Shown here in pieces: positions 23,937-34,384 of a DNA stretch of 64,000 nt. The translations under genes and the position numbers were made by a program. Below the pieces are notes generated by a model. The model was not told the DNA's origin and did no database searches. It saw only the letters and a program-made list of their open reading frames with translations. The stretch comes from Chamaecrista fasciculata (lineage: Eukaryota; Streptophyta; Magnoliopsida; Fabales; Fabaceae), in NCBI GenBank assembly GCA_003254925.1, contig QANZ01033837.1, positions 40,500 to 104,499 of the forward strand. Reading direction: 5' to 3'. The first letter of the stretch is position 1. Every line of letters begins with the position of its first letter.

Positions 23937-25663
23937 TGGAATCTGGAATTTGAAAGTTGGCTCAACCTCTTACTCAACTTTTCAAATTATGATATAGAAT
24001 GGTCTTTTAGGTTCTGTAGAAGCCACGTTACAGAACTTTCTCACCCTGTATATATATATATATATATAATATTCTTTACTTTAATTTTTTTTCATTTTGT
24101 ATTTATTTTATACCTGCAATAGTGTGATGGATTTAGATATGCGGAATATAATCTAATTGGAAAGGAATGATATGAATCATACTATTGCATAAATTGGTTT
24201 CTATACTAATTGGGTTGTTAATCGATTTGCTGAGATAGAGTAGAGAGAGAAACTGCAGACAGAACGATCAATATTTATAGGAGCATATTCTTTTTTTAAT
24301 TTGATGATTATAATATTAATATTAATTTTTTTTGTTTGTCCACTCCGTATCATTCTTGAACTCAAGATGTTACNGTCAACCTTTATTAGTTGTGAAGAAG
24401 TTAATTACATAATCAATTGAATAGAAATATTCAAAGTGAAGGCTAGTTTGACATATCATAAAAAGATCTTGTATATAAGATCATAAGTAAAACATGAGTT
24501 GATGCAATTAAATAGTATTTCAAAAAATTAACGAGTAATAATAAAATTAAAAGTTCTCCTAGTTGATCATAAAATTTGGATATAACAGTGATGTTATCTT
24601 TGATGGACTAGTTTGACAATAATAAACTTTGAAAGATTAAATTGCAAGCCATCCTATCTAGCTAGAGAACTTTAATATAATTTTAATGAGTACCAATCCA
24701 CTACTAAAAATATTTAAGAAAATAATATATATAGTTGAGATTAAGTGAAAGAACTGGACCGATGAAATAAATTAAGAGGAATCATTTGTTGTGCTCCATG
24801 ATATTTTTTTTTTAAAAAAAATCTAGACCTTGTAAAGAAAACATGCAAGAGTCCTTTGCCTAAGAAGATGCTTGATGTGCTGAACCACAAAGTGTTGATT
24901 CCACTCCAATGTAATGTATTAGAGGGATATGGGTAGTGAATTGCATGCATGATCTCGTCATGAATATGAAGCAACAGTTTGCTATTTTGGATTAAGCAGA
25001 CTTCCATCATATATATATTTCCATTGTTTATCATGTGAAATTATTGAAGTAGCTACTGAATTGAACGATGAGAATATTATAAAGCCTTCTGGGAACTCAA
25101 GGGTTGTTCAATCATGCATATTATTGAATATCAAGATTGAACGAAATACATTTTTTTTAACCCAAAACAGACATCCTTACATCTGAATGAAGGAAAAACA
25201 AGAAAAAAAACCCAATTTGGGGGAACTAATTTGGTATTCAGCTCTGTTTTCTGCATTTCACAATTGATTATTGTTAACTGGATATGATAGGCCTTCAAGA
25301 TTGCTTCCTTCGTTATATCTGCCTTTTCAGATTCCTTCGCCTGCCTAATGCTCGATCAAATGTCCCAGTCATGATCCGACTCTTAAGCTCCCATTTACCT
25401 TTCCTAAATGGATCGATTAGACTTTTGTAGTTAAAGCTGTTAGAGTAGTTGTCAAATGTGGATCCCAATTTTGTAGTTCATTAAAAATCATTAGGATTGA
25501 ACCGAAAAAAAAAAATAGTCTGATAACATTAGGCCTGAGCACAATGGTTCATACCCTCCTCATATCATACATATGGCATATGATAAGAAAAATGTTGCTT
25601 ATCAACCATTCATCAGAAACCTAAATTTCAACAACATTTATCACTTCCAATGAATTGGTATAA
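23937..25663. other. Gene-free interval between miR395d and e
   Basis: AT-rich, with a TA microsatellite near 24050 and an isolated N at 24374. Unlike other joins, I see no duplicated flanks at this N. Around 25290-25380 there is a diverged copy of the motif-rich stretch also seen near 21000 and 22570 (CTGCCTAATGCTCGATCAAATG). No coding gene is supported. Confidence 0.4.
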
Positions 25664-25772
25664 GATCAAATGCCACCTGGGGTTCCCCCAAACACTTCAG
25701 AGGGAAGAAGCTAGAATCCTTAAAGGCTCTCCCCCATTGAAGTGTTCAAGGGAACACTAGGTGACCTCTGAT
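25664..25772 (-). ncRNA. MIR395: miR395 precursor hairpin e
   Basis: The mature miRNA is at 25680-25700 (minus strand), AACCC ending. The star arm is near 25735-25754. TATA at 25836-25844 and a UPE-like motif at 25932-25945 lie upstream in the same order as for d and f. Confidence 0.94.
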
Positions 25773-25835
25773 ATCAATGTGTATTTGTATGTGATTGTGT
25801 TGCACATGAATGACAATAATGTTAGCCAACCCCCA

Positions 25836-25844
25836 CTATTTATA
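25836..25844 (-). promoter_or_regulatory. TATA box of miR395e
   Basis: TATAAATAG on the minus strand, followed by TGGGGGTTGGCT, the same downstream context as in d and f. Confidence 0.6.
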
Positions 25845-25931
25845 ATGTTTTTTTTTGGGTCATCTGATCTGATATTTCTTTACATGGCAGATGGTGGAAT
25901 TAATGGATCAAAGGCTGCAAGCAACAAAGGG

Positions 25932-25945
25932 ATGAACCTAGACGC
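25932..25945 (+). promoter_or_regulatory. UPE-box-like motif upstream of miR395e
   Basis: ATGAACCTAGACGC plus AACATTGGTCTTTAG. The flanks outside this block have diverged from d and f, which points to selection on the motif. Confidence 0.7.
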
Positions 25946-26629
25946 AACATTGGTCTTTAGAATATATATATATGGTCAATGTAGGCAGATAGATTTCTTA
26001 ATGTCAAACATGGCATTTCTCCTATATATGTGTTCATTCACTTTTTCCTCTGTCCTATGGAATATCCTTTTCAGCCTTTCCAATTCACAAACACACAGAA
26101 AAGTGGGTGTAATTAATTAGCTATGAAACAGACTGAAATGGAATGAGAAGGGATGGATGATTTGAAGTTTGAAGCACTTTATCTGCAATGGACCACTACC
26201 CACCCTGTCACTCACTTGGAATAAGTGCCTTATTCAGTTTCCTCTTCTTCTTGGCGACCATTGTGACCAGGTTCAATCGTAGAAGCTTTCTTTTCTCAAA
26301 TTCACGACTTCGTGAATCCACCCCTTTCTTTTATATATCTACATATTATTTGTTGATATCCCTTTGGGCACACTTAAGGGTTTTGGCCTTTTGGAGGAGC
26401 TCTAGGGTTGTTTCTCAACCATTGTTGAATAGCTTGAATGAATCAAATTCATTTTAATCCTAAAACAGCTAATTATACATTTTGAATCATGAATGAGTAG
26501 CAAGGATTAATCAATTTTTGGGGCCTTGTGTTCATCTCTGTTTTCTGCATTCCAAAATTTATAGCTGTGCTATAGGGAATCTGGCTCAACTGCAGTGCAT
26601 TTTATATACACAGACCATAGTTTTTTTAA

Positions 26630-26821
26630 TCAAAATCTCATTTTGGTCCCTAGATTAAGATAAATTTTGTTTTGGTCCCTAAACTATTTTTTTCATTCCG
26701 TTTTAATCCTTAAACTTTTCCACTTTATTCCACCACTAGTCTAAAACGTGATTTCTTCTAGTTTCAGCCATTATCTCTGACCTGTTAAGATGAACGATTT
26801 CTCTCTCATACATAGTTTTTT
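26630..26821. mobile_element. Fragment of a family B foldback element interrupted by another MITE
   Basis: Carries the phrase series CTCATTTTGGTCCCTAG, GTTTTGGTCCCTAAAC and CCACTTTATTCCACCACTAG that also marks 31608-32035, 44650-44785 and 50945-51400. It stops at the insertion point of the element at 26822. Confidence 0.55.
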
Positions 26822-27238
26822 GGCTAAAGTGCAAATTTGGTCTCATATCTTTTGCTCAGTTCCCAATTTGGTCCCATATCTTTTTTTGTTCCTCTTTTGG
26901 TCCCAAATCTTTGGGTTAGGTCCCAATTTGGTTCTATATTTTTTTTGTTACAGATTTGGTCTCATATCTTTGGGTTAATTGCATATTTGGTCCTATATCT
27001 TTGAATCAGATTTAGAAGTGATCCCATATTTTTACAAAAGGATCAACTAATGGTTTATCTTTTTGCAAACATATGAGACTAATTCTGCAACTTGACTAAA
27101 AGATATGAGACCAAAAATAATACGGGACCAAAATTGGGACATTTTGCAAAGATATAAAACCAAAATTGCAACAAAAAAAGATACAAGACCAAATTGGGAA
27201 CTGAGCAAAAAATATGAGACCAAATTTGCACTTTGGCC
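26822..27238. mobile_element. Foldback MITE (family C) with 9-bp target duplication
   Basis: 417 bp. Ends GGCTAAAGTGCAAATTTGG and complement GGCCAAAGTGCAAATTTGG start very long inverted arms (TCTCATATCTTTTGCTCAGT). Flanking 9-mers TAGTTTTTT (26813-26821) and TAGTTGTTT (27239-27247) match at 8 of 9, supporting a Mutator-like origin. Confidence 0.85.
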
Positions 27239-27331
27239 TAGTTGTTTTTTTATCAAAACCTCATCTTGGTCCCTAAATTATAGTTTTTTTTTATTATCAA
27301 AATCCCAATTATCTTTCTTAAATAAGGATGT

Positions 27332-27811
27332 GAAATCTAAGATTAGGAAATGTGGACACCGGACTATTTGTTTGTGAGACTCTAGAAAGCCCAAAAATAA
27401 ATAAGCGTTGAGGAAGGAATCAATAATGATTGATACAAATTTTCACTGATTTGTCTTTCTCTTCTCTATTTGCCTCTTTTTCCTCAGCTGTAGATCTAGA
27501 TTCATATGAAGGGTTGCTCCTTTTGGCGGCGATCCATCCCCTCTTGTTTTCCTTATTTTTATTGTTGACTAAATGTTGCATGTGTTGAACAAGATTTTAC
27601 ATGACTTGCATGTACAAAATCAACATAGTTCATCTGATGGACACACCTTATGAACTTTTTTTTCTTGGACTAGCAAACCTTATGAACTAGATGCGTCAAA
27701 TCTAAGATTAGGAAATGTGGACGCCGGACTGTTTGTTTGTGACCAGAAAGCCCAAAAATAAAGAATCATTGAGGAAGGAATCAATAATGATTGATATAAA
27801 TTTTCACTGTA
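27332..27811. repeat. Pair of diverged ~110-bp direct repeats
   Basis: 27332-27441 and 27697-27811 share AAATCTAAGATTAGGAAATG, GGAAGGAATCAATAATGATT and AAATTTTCACTG with small differences. A fainter relative lies near 23130. They look like remains of an older tandem duplication of this interval. No gene is evident between 27239 and 28141. Confidence 0.7.
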
Positions 27812-28141
27812 ATTTTTTTGAATATATTTTAACTTTTTTAAAGGGTGTATATTGCCTCTAGTTTTGATTTCTTAGCTTGTTCAAGAATAACAAGCTTGCT
27901 TTGAATTGTATGGTTAGCCTTGCAATATCTTTGGTTGTCTGACCTTAATTTGTGCCATTTTCAACTATGGGGAATGGATTATGCTTTTCCAACCAAAAAA
28001 AAAAGATCAGTTTATTAAAAGTACCCTCAATTATTGAAAACAAAAAAAAAACGTCGTAATAGTTGCAATATTTGGACCATAGTTTCCATCTATGGGAAGA
28101 GGGAAGATCATCAGAAAGCCCTAAAAGAGGCTAGATCTCAT

Positions 28142-29107
28142 TTACAAATTAACATTATTAGTTACATAGTTTAAGACAGTTCCTAGTCTTGGGCAATTTT
28201 GCTGTATGAATTCAATTATGCACCCCGTGTATTCAAAACTTTCAAGATTGATGTCCTTGAGCTTAATTGCCTTAAGCTGGTGGCAAAAAATCACTTTCAG
28301 ATACTTCATCTTCTGGCAAAATGGATGCTCTATTTTCAAGTAATTCATGTTACGACATTCAGATAGGCTCAACTGCTCTAGATTATGACAATTGGACAAC
28401 AGATTCTGCATTTTCGCTGAAGAGACCAAATCTACTTTAGTGAGATCCATTGTTGTGAGAGTGCTGAAACCAGAAAAATCAGAATTATGTTTGCCAAGCG
28501 TGCAATATGCCAAACGCAGGCGCTTCAAAGATGACTTGAAGCCTTTTTCAGTCTCCTTGGCAAGAAGATCACAAGGGAAATCATAGATCTTACCATCTCT
28601 TGGACCAATAATAAATTGATCATCTTCAAACAGACAAAGATCAATCTCTTGGACATTCCTTTGGATAGCAAAAGTAATCCAGTGATCAAGATAATAATTG
28701 GCACATCCGTGATGGAAGAATGTGAAGTAAACCTTCATCTTTTCAATCTTGTGGACTTCATAAAGATGTGACAAGCATAGGTTCACATTTTTTATGAAGC
28801 ATACAGTTCTGTGCACTTTGATGAAGTGACTTAGTACAAGGGACTGAGGCAAGCTTCTCATATTCTGATCATTCAAGTAAGAGTAATCTTGTTGCTTCAG
28901 CATGTTCTCTGCATCCAATATGAGGCTAGCCGGAGAAGTCCAAAGGTACCTCCATTTGGCTGAGATTACGCTGGTCCTGACGGCTTCTCTGACACCAAGT
29001 GATGATATAATGGTGCTCAGAATGTCAGTGGGAAGTTTGCTGATAAGATCTTGATCATCTTCCATGGCCATTTTTTGTTTCTGTTGCTGATTATCCCCAT
29101 CCTCCAT
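28142..29107 (-). CDS. F-box/LRR protein
   Basis: A single-exon frame of 321 residues. The F-box sits at about residues 19-60 (DLISKLPTDILSTIISSLGVREAVRTSVISAKWRYLWT), with the usual LP and W-R-YLW signature that contacts SKP1. A central region of weak leucine-rich repeats follows (LTTMDLTKVDLV, LEQLSLSECRNMNYLKI, MKYLKVIFCHQLKAIKL). The protein would act as substrate receptor of an SCF ubiquitin ligase; the substrate is unknown. It is shorter than many F-box/FBD proteins and I see no FBD tail. It lies between miR395e and miR395f and has a close paralogue 1.6 kb away. Start chosen at the first ATG; a second in-frame Met follows 13 codons later. Confidence 0.85.
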   Translation of the reverse strand: MEDGDNQQQKQKMAMEDDQDLISKLPTDILSTIISSLGVREAVRTSVISAKWRYLWTSPASLILDAENMLKQQDYSYLNDQNMRSLPQSLVLSHFIKVHRTVCFIKNVNLCLSHLYEVHKIEKMKVYFTFFHHGCANYYLDHWITFAIQRNVQEIDLCLFEDDQFIIGPRDGKIYDFPCDLLAKETEKGFKSSLKRLRLAYCTLGKHNSDFSGFSTLTTMDLTKVDLVSSAKMQNLLSNCHNLEQLSLSECRNMNYLKIEHPFCQKMKYLKVIFCHQLKAIKLKDINLESFEYTGCIIEFIQQNCPRLGTVLNYVTNNVNL

Positions 29108-29687
29108 TTTCTTTCTATCTGATGCTAATCTTTCATGAATATGAGGTATGAGAATTGAGAACCATGAAAATATATATATGCAGAGTGCTGATAACGAAGA
29201 CTAAAGGAGTGGTACTACCTAGGAGAACATTGATCTTCATAGATAATATTAAGAGAAATTACTCAAAGCAAGGTATTTACTAATTGGAAAAAGACAATGG
29301 GAAAATAACAATTATATACAGTTTTGCCGGCATAAAACTGTCATCATATGAATTTTTTTTCTTCATCTGGGACAAAATAAGTTGCACTAATTGTCATCAT
29401 GAATATATTTGGGCTAACAGAGTAGGCAAAGGTATGGGCTTAACATTTAGTTCAGTGAGCTTAAATCCACTTAATTACTGGACTTATCTTTATAGGCTCA
29501 AGTCAGTCACTACTTGAGGTCCCATGAACTATTATCCTTAGTTATGACCAAAGAAATCGTCCACATGCTTCTGCCTTTAATGTTTTCATCATCTACAAAG
29601 TACAAACAATAAAAGTATATACATTGAATCATTGATGAATCAATATAATATGCTGCCTTTTTAAAATTTCTAATGATCGTTAGAGAG
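29108..29687. other. Upstream region of the intact F-box gene
   Basis: 29170-29430 is collinear with 32055-32310 upstream of the second F-box copy (phrases GCAGAGTGCTGATAACGAAG, GGAGTGGTACTACCTAGGAG, CAGTTTTGCCGGC). It therefore belongs to the duplicated unit and probably holds the promoter. No other gene seen. Confidence 0.5.
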
Positions 29688-29822
29688 ATGTTTGCCTATT
29701 TACCCCAGCCTTTATACATTTGATGATCAAAACTGCAATCACTAGTAGATAATATAATGTGCATAGATTATAATAACTGAACACCAAATAACAAAAAGCA
29801 GAGGTATTATATATATGTATAA

Positions 29823-29930
29823 ATCAAATGGCACCAGGGGTTCCCCCAAACACTTCAGAGGGAAGAGCTAGTTTTGAAATGTCGACTTTCCCCATTGAAG
29901 TGTTCGAGGGAATACTAGGTGACATCTAAT
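29823..29930 (-). ncRNA. MIR395: miR395 precursor hairpin f
   Basis: The mature miRNA is at 29838-29858 (minus strand), AACCC ending. It is nearly identical to hairpin d; one change in the star arm (GGGAATACT instead of GGGAACACT) makes a G-U pair or mismatch. TATA at 29999-30008 and a UPE-like motif at 30055-30068. Confidence 0.94.
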
Positions 29931-29998
29931 GTGTCTTACGTACGATCTATAGATAATGTTGTTCTGTGCATGATGAAGTCATGGCTAGCCAACCCCCC

Positions 29999-30008
29999 TA
30001 TTTATAGT
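29999..30008 (-). promoter_or_regulatory. TATA box of miR395f
   Basis: CTATAAATAG on the minus strand, same setting as in miR395d. Confidence 0.65.
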
Positions 30009-30054
30009 GATGATCTTCTGCTCTTTTTATGCACTAATTAGTGATGATGGATAT

Positions 30055-30068
30055 ATGAACCTAGACGC
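30055..30068 (+). promoter_or_regulatory. UPE-box-like motif upstream of miR395f
   Basis: ATGAACCTAGACGC followed by AACATTGGTCTTTAG, about 47 bp upstream of the TATA box. Confidence 0.7.
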
Positions 30069-30573
30069 AACATTGGTCTTTAGGATTTTGATTTTCCAAT
30101 ATAAATAAAGGTATATATACTACGTAAGATTGAGAGAATATATGGTCAGCGATCGAAGGCCGATTTCGAGTGGTCTCGTGCTATTTTTATGGTATATGCT
30201 CTTGTTCACTTTCTTCAATGTCTTACCAACTAGCTTTAACATTACACAAAACTAAGACAAGTGCGTTGATCTGTTGGGGATTACTTTACAATATCATTAA
30301 AATCTCATTATCTCTGACATCAATACTGTAGTGGAGCTACAGGGCAATGAGAATGTTTGTTTGTCATTATAAGTCTTCATTTCATTACTTACCCAATTAT
30401 TAACTTTCAGTACCTTTACTTAAATACCTATAATTATGCTCTAATATAAATATAAAAGAGGCATGTTTGTTTGTTTGTTTGGATGTTTGTCTTAAGGATG
30501 TTTGTTTGTTTGGACCATAGTTTCCATGTCCATGTCAAGAGGCAAGATCATCAGAAAGCCTTAAAAGAGGCAT

Positions 30574-31539
30574 TTACAAATTAACATTAGTTACATAGTT
30601 TAAGGCAGTCCCTAGTCTTGGACAATTTTGTTGTATGAATTCAATTATGCGCCCCGTGTATTCCAAACTTTCAAGATTGATGATGTCCTTGAGCTGAATT
30701 TCCTTAAGTTGGTGGCAAAAATTCACTTTCAGATTCTTCAGCTTCTAGCAAAATGGATGCTCTATTTTCAAGTAACTAATGTTACGACATTCCGATAGAC
30801 ACAACTGCTCTAGATTATGACAATTGGACAACAGATTCTGCATTTTCCCTGAAGAGACCAAATCTACTTTAGTGAGATCCAATGTTGTGAGAGTGCTGAA
30901 ACCAGAAAAATTATTATTATGTTTGCCTAGCGTGCAATATGCTAAACACAGGCACTTCAAAGATGACTTGAAGCCTTTTTCAGTCTCCTTGGCAAGAAGA
31001 TCACAAGGGAAATCATAGATCTTACCATCTCTTGGACCAATGATTAATTGATCATCTTCAAACAGACAAAGATCAATCTCTTGGACACTTCTTTCGATAG
31101 CGAAAGTAATCCAATGATCAAGATGATTGGCATAACCGTGATGGCAGAATGTGAAGTAAACCTTCATCTTTTCAATCTTGTGGTCTTCATACAGATTGGA
31201 CAAGTATTGGTTCACATTTTTTATGAAACATACAGTTCTGTTCACTCTGATGAAGTGCCGTTGTACAAGTAACATTCTGACTAGGGACTGAGGCAGGCTT
31301 CTCATATTCTGATCATTCAAGTAAGAGTAATCTTGTTGCTTCAGCATGTTCTCTGCATCCAATTTGAGGCTAGCTGGAACTGTCCAAAGGTACCTCCATT
31401 TGGCCGAGATTATACGGGTCCTGATGGCTTCTCTGACACCAAGTGATGATATAATGGTGCTCAGAATGTCAGCAGGAAGTTTGCTGATAAGATCTTGATC
31501 ATCTTCCATGGCCCTTTTTTGTTTCTGCCCATCCTCCAT
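30574..31539 (-). pseudogene. Tandem F-box paralogue, truncated by an early stop
   Basis: The open part (30745-31539) encodes 264 residues closely matching the F-box gene at 28142-29107, with F-box and most of the LRR region. At 30745-30747 a TAG replaces the CAG of the intact copy. The next 56 codons still align in frame with the paralogue down to its original stop at 30574-30576, so loss is recent. A four-residue insertion (MLLV) and a five-codon deletion near the N-terminus also separate the copies. It could still make a shortened SCF receptor; whether it is expressed is unknown. Its upstream region carries a MITE missing from the intact copy. Confidence 0.8.
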
Positions 31540-31607
31540 TTTCTTTTTGCTATTCTTTCATGAATATGAAGTATGTGAACCATGAAGACTTATATAGTCA
31601 TATATAT

Positions 31608-32035
31608 GTCAATATCTCATTTTAGTCATCGAGTTATAGGGTGAATTTGGTTTTGGTCTTTAAATACTTCTTTTTTGTTTAGTTTCAGTCCTCAAACTTT
31701 CCCACTTGTTTCACATTACTCCAAAATGTGATTCTGTTTATTAAGTTAGTTGACGGAAAGAAAAAGAAAAATCAACCACAAATTTGTTTCAGTTTGTGAT
31801 TAAGAAAGAAGTTTTTTTTTCTCTCTGCCAACTCACTTATTAGAACACACATGATGGAGAAATCGTTTATCTCAACTGCTCAAGTCAAAGATAATGGCAA
31901 AAGCTAGACAGAATCATGTTTTGTACTAACAATGGAACAAATGTAAAAATTTGAGAACCAAAATGGAACAAAAAAATTTTGAGGATCAAAACATAATTCA
32001 TCTCATAATTTGAGGACCGAAATGAAGTATTGACC
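31608..32035. mobile_element. Foldback MITE (family B) in the promoter of the truncated F-box copy
   Basis: Ends GTCAATATCTCATTTTAGTC and complement GGTCAATACTTCATTTCGG form inverted arms over about 428 bp. The paralogous region upstream of the intact F-box gene lacks it, so the insertion came after the duplication. The flanks are TA repeats and the target duplication cannot be defined cleanly. Confidence 0.75.
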
Positions 32036-33696
32036 TGTATATATATATATACATATATGCAGAATGCTGATAACGAAGACTAAAGGAGTGGTACTACCTA
32101 GGAGAACAGTGATCTTCATAGATAATGTCAAGAACAATCACTTAAAGCAAGGTATTTAGTATTTACTGATTGGAAAAGACAATGGGAAAATAACAACCAT
32201 ATACAGTTTTGCCGGCTTGGAAGTGACATCAGATGCATTTTTTTCTTCTGGGACAAAATAAGTTGCCCTAATTAAGTGTCATCATGAATATATTTGGGTT
32301 AACAGAGAAGGCAAAGAGCCAAAGATATGGGCTTAACATTTAGTTCAGTGAGCTTAAATCCATTTATTATCTTATAGGCTCAAGTCACGCTACTTGAGGT
32401 CCGATGAAGTTATGATCAAAGAAATCATAAGGAGCTTCTGCAGCATATATAGCGAGTCATAGATTTTGTATTGTTTTTCATTCTTGGATTATTCATCAGT
32501 TAATGTTTGATTGATATGTGCCATGTTTTGTTACTTTGAAGAAGAATTGATCCCCCTTCTTCTCTCAATATGATTTTCAATCTGTCTTTTACTCATCTAC
32601 CTTAGTGAAAGATTATGAGCTTTGTTTTCTATTAGTTTATTGAAGATCACTTTGATGAACTCATCTAGACTACAATACCAAGAAATTCTGCATAAGTAAT
32701 GTGTAACACTATGTTATATTCAAAGAGTGTGCTTAAAGTGTACGTGTGTTAATCAATGATAGCAAAATTTGGACAACATTCGAAGAGCTAGCTAACTTGT
32801 AATGAGTTTGATACTTTTATGAATTAATTTGTGCATTGTAAAAACAGAAAAAACAAAATTAAAGAAATTAAAGTTAAATGAGTCTACAAATTCAGATTAG
32901 TTTATTAGTTTAGTGTAAATTAGATTATTTTTAATAACAATTATGAAAAAAATGAAGTAATTCCATGAGAGAAAAGATAATTTTTTTTAAAAAGGTAAAC
33001 CTGAAGTTAGAGAAATTATGAGCAGAATAGAATGCTGATCAGTTGAGTAACAGAAATATTTTGTGGTTTGCTTTTTGTATCAGTGTGTAACTTTTGTTCC
33101 AAGCCTTTTAGGAATCGATGCCAAGGTAGGACCATGAAGCTAGATTTTGGCATATGCAAATGCTAGCACCAAAGGCAAAAGGGTTTCTGTTGCTATAGAA
33201 GAAAATTTAGCATGCCAAGTTGACAGACATTGCTGATGTTGTATTCTACTCTCTGTCCCCACTCTTATATTCTCCTTTTGTTGACCAACCTCTTTGTAAT
33301 TGTACCCCTCAAAGCTCTTTACAGAAAACAGCAACGATATTAAGAATTTATCTCTTCTTTTCTTATTCTAGTGGGACAATGGCTAGAGAATCTGCAAGAG
33401 AGCAATACGGACAACGATTATTGTAAAGCTCATCCGACCATCAAGTCAGTCCAGAAAGAGAAAAAAATCAAGTATATAAAACCTATATCTGGGGTTTAGC
33501 ATAGGATTAATCATCCTCTAAGTAAGACTAATTAAAAGGTATATATTACTAATTCATGTATTGAATAACAAGCTATGAAACTGTCCAAGTATTAATTAAT
33601 GAGAGTTGAAGAAGTACATGGCCATCCAAGATATATTCAGAGAATTTGAATCAAATTGAAACTAAAACTGCAGAATTAGCATCAAGCTAGTCTCTG
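32036..33696. other. Upstream part of F-box duplicate, then unassigned sequence
   Basis: 32055-32420 is the duplicated F-box upstream region. From about 32430 to 33696 no domain, RNA or repeat end is recognisable; a 68-codon frame near 33220-33426 has no known homology by eye. Confidence 0.4.
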
Positions 33697-34062
33697 GAGT
33701 AAATACTGTTGAAAAGGGAGAAAATTTACATTTTAGCCCTTAAATTAGTCTCAAAACTACAATTTAATCTCTGGATATTAGAAATATACTTTTTAGTCCC
33801 TCATTTCCTTAGGGCTTCTGAATTAGCTGAGGAAAACACCCAGCAATTCCTCTACATCAAGAGCGGGCCGGACAAAGAACTTCTCGCAAAAAGACCACTT
33901 CGTAAACATAAACTATTTAGTCTCCACAAATAATGTTTCAAGGACTAAATAGTTGATGTTTATAAAAAAAATCAAGGATCAAAAAATATATTTCTAATAG
34001 TCAAGGACTAAATCCTAGCTCTCATCCAAATTTCGGGACGAAAAAATATATTTACTCCTTGG
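33697..34062. mobile_element. Possible MITE with short inverted ends
   Basis: Begins GGAGTAAATA and ends TATTTACTCC, with internal inverted phrases (TTTTTAGTCCCTC against GGGACGAAAAAATATATTTAC; CATAAACTATTTAGTC against GGACTAAATAGTTGATG). About 366 bp, no coding capacity. Superfamily uncertain. Confidence 0.5.
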
Positions 34063-34140
34063 AAAAGATAGGGGGTGAGTGAGGTATGACAAGGACAAGA
34101 GAGTCTGATATTCTTGAGGCTTCATCTGACCCAAGAAACA

Positions 34141-34152
34141 GACCAGGTTCAA
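34141..34152 (-). promoter_or_regulatory. UPE-like motif (one mismatch) upstream of miR395g
   Basis: Minus strand reads TTGAACCTGGTC, one base off the recalled core TTGAAYCTRGAC. It lies about 155 bp upstream of the TATA box of the plus-strand miR395g, in opposite relative orientation. Weak on its own. Confidence 0.35.
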
Positions 34153-34306
34153 CCATACGAACCATTGTTGTCAACTTTAATTGTTAGCTTCAGCCTTCAG
34201 CCTTCATCTCAGGTGGTCCTCTACAGTACACTACACTACTACACCACAAAAAGAACCATATTATGAATGCATGAAAGTATGAAATGACATATCACTATTT
34301 ATATAC

Positions 34307-34316
34307 CTATAAATAG
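34307..34316 (+). promoter_or_regulatory. TATA box of miR395g
   Basis: CTATAAATAG, the same 10-mer as at miR395d and f, about 70 bp upstream of the hairpin on the plus strand. Confidence 0.6.
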
Positions 34317-34384
34317 AAGTTTTCTGGGTCTCTGAAGCACAAAAGAAAAAAGAACAAAACAAGCAAATTAAACATTGAATGAAA

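Larger units (their letters stand above)
29688..30266. repeat. Segmental duplicate carrying miR395f (partner 23274-23936)
   Basis: Collinear with 23274-23936, including hairpin, TATA box and UPE-like motif. Sequence identity is high along most of its length by eye. Confidence 0.85.

Noticed and set aside
24741-25034. 97-codon minus-strand frame between miR395d and e
   Set aside because: No domain, low-complexity ends, and no splice or promoter context; treated as chance.
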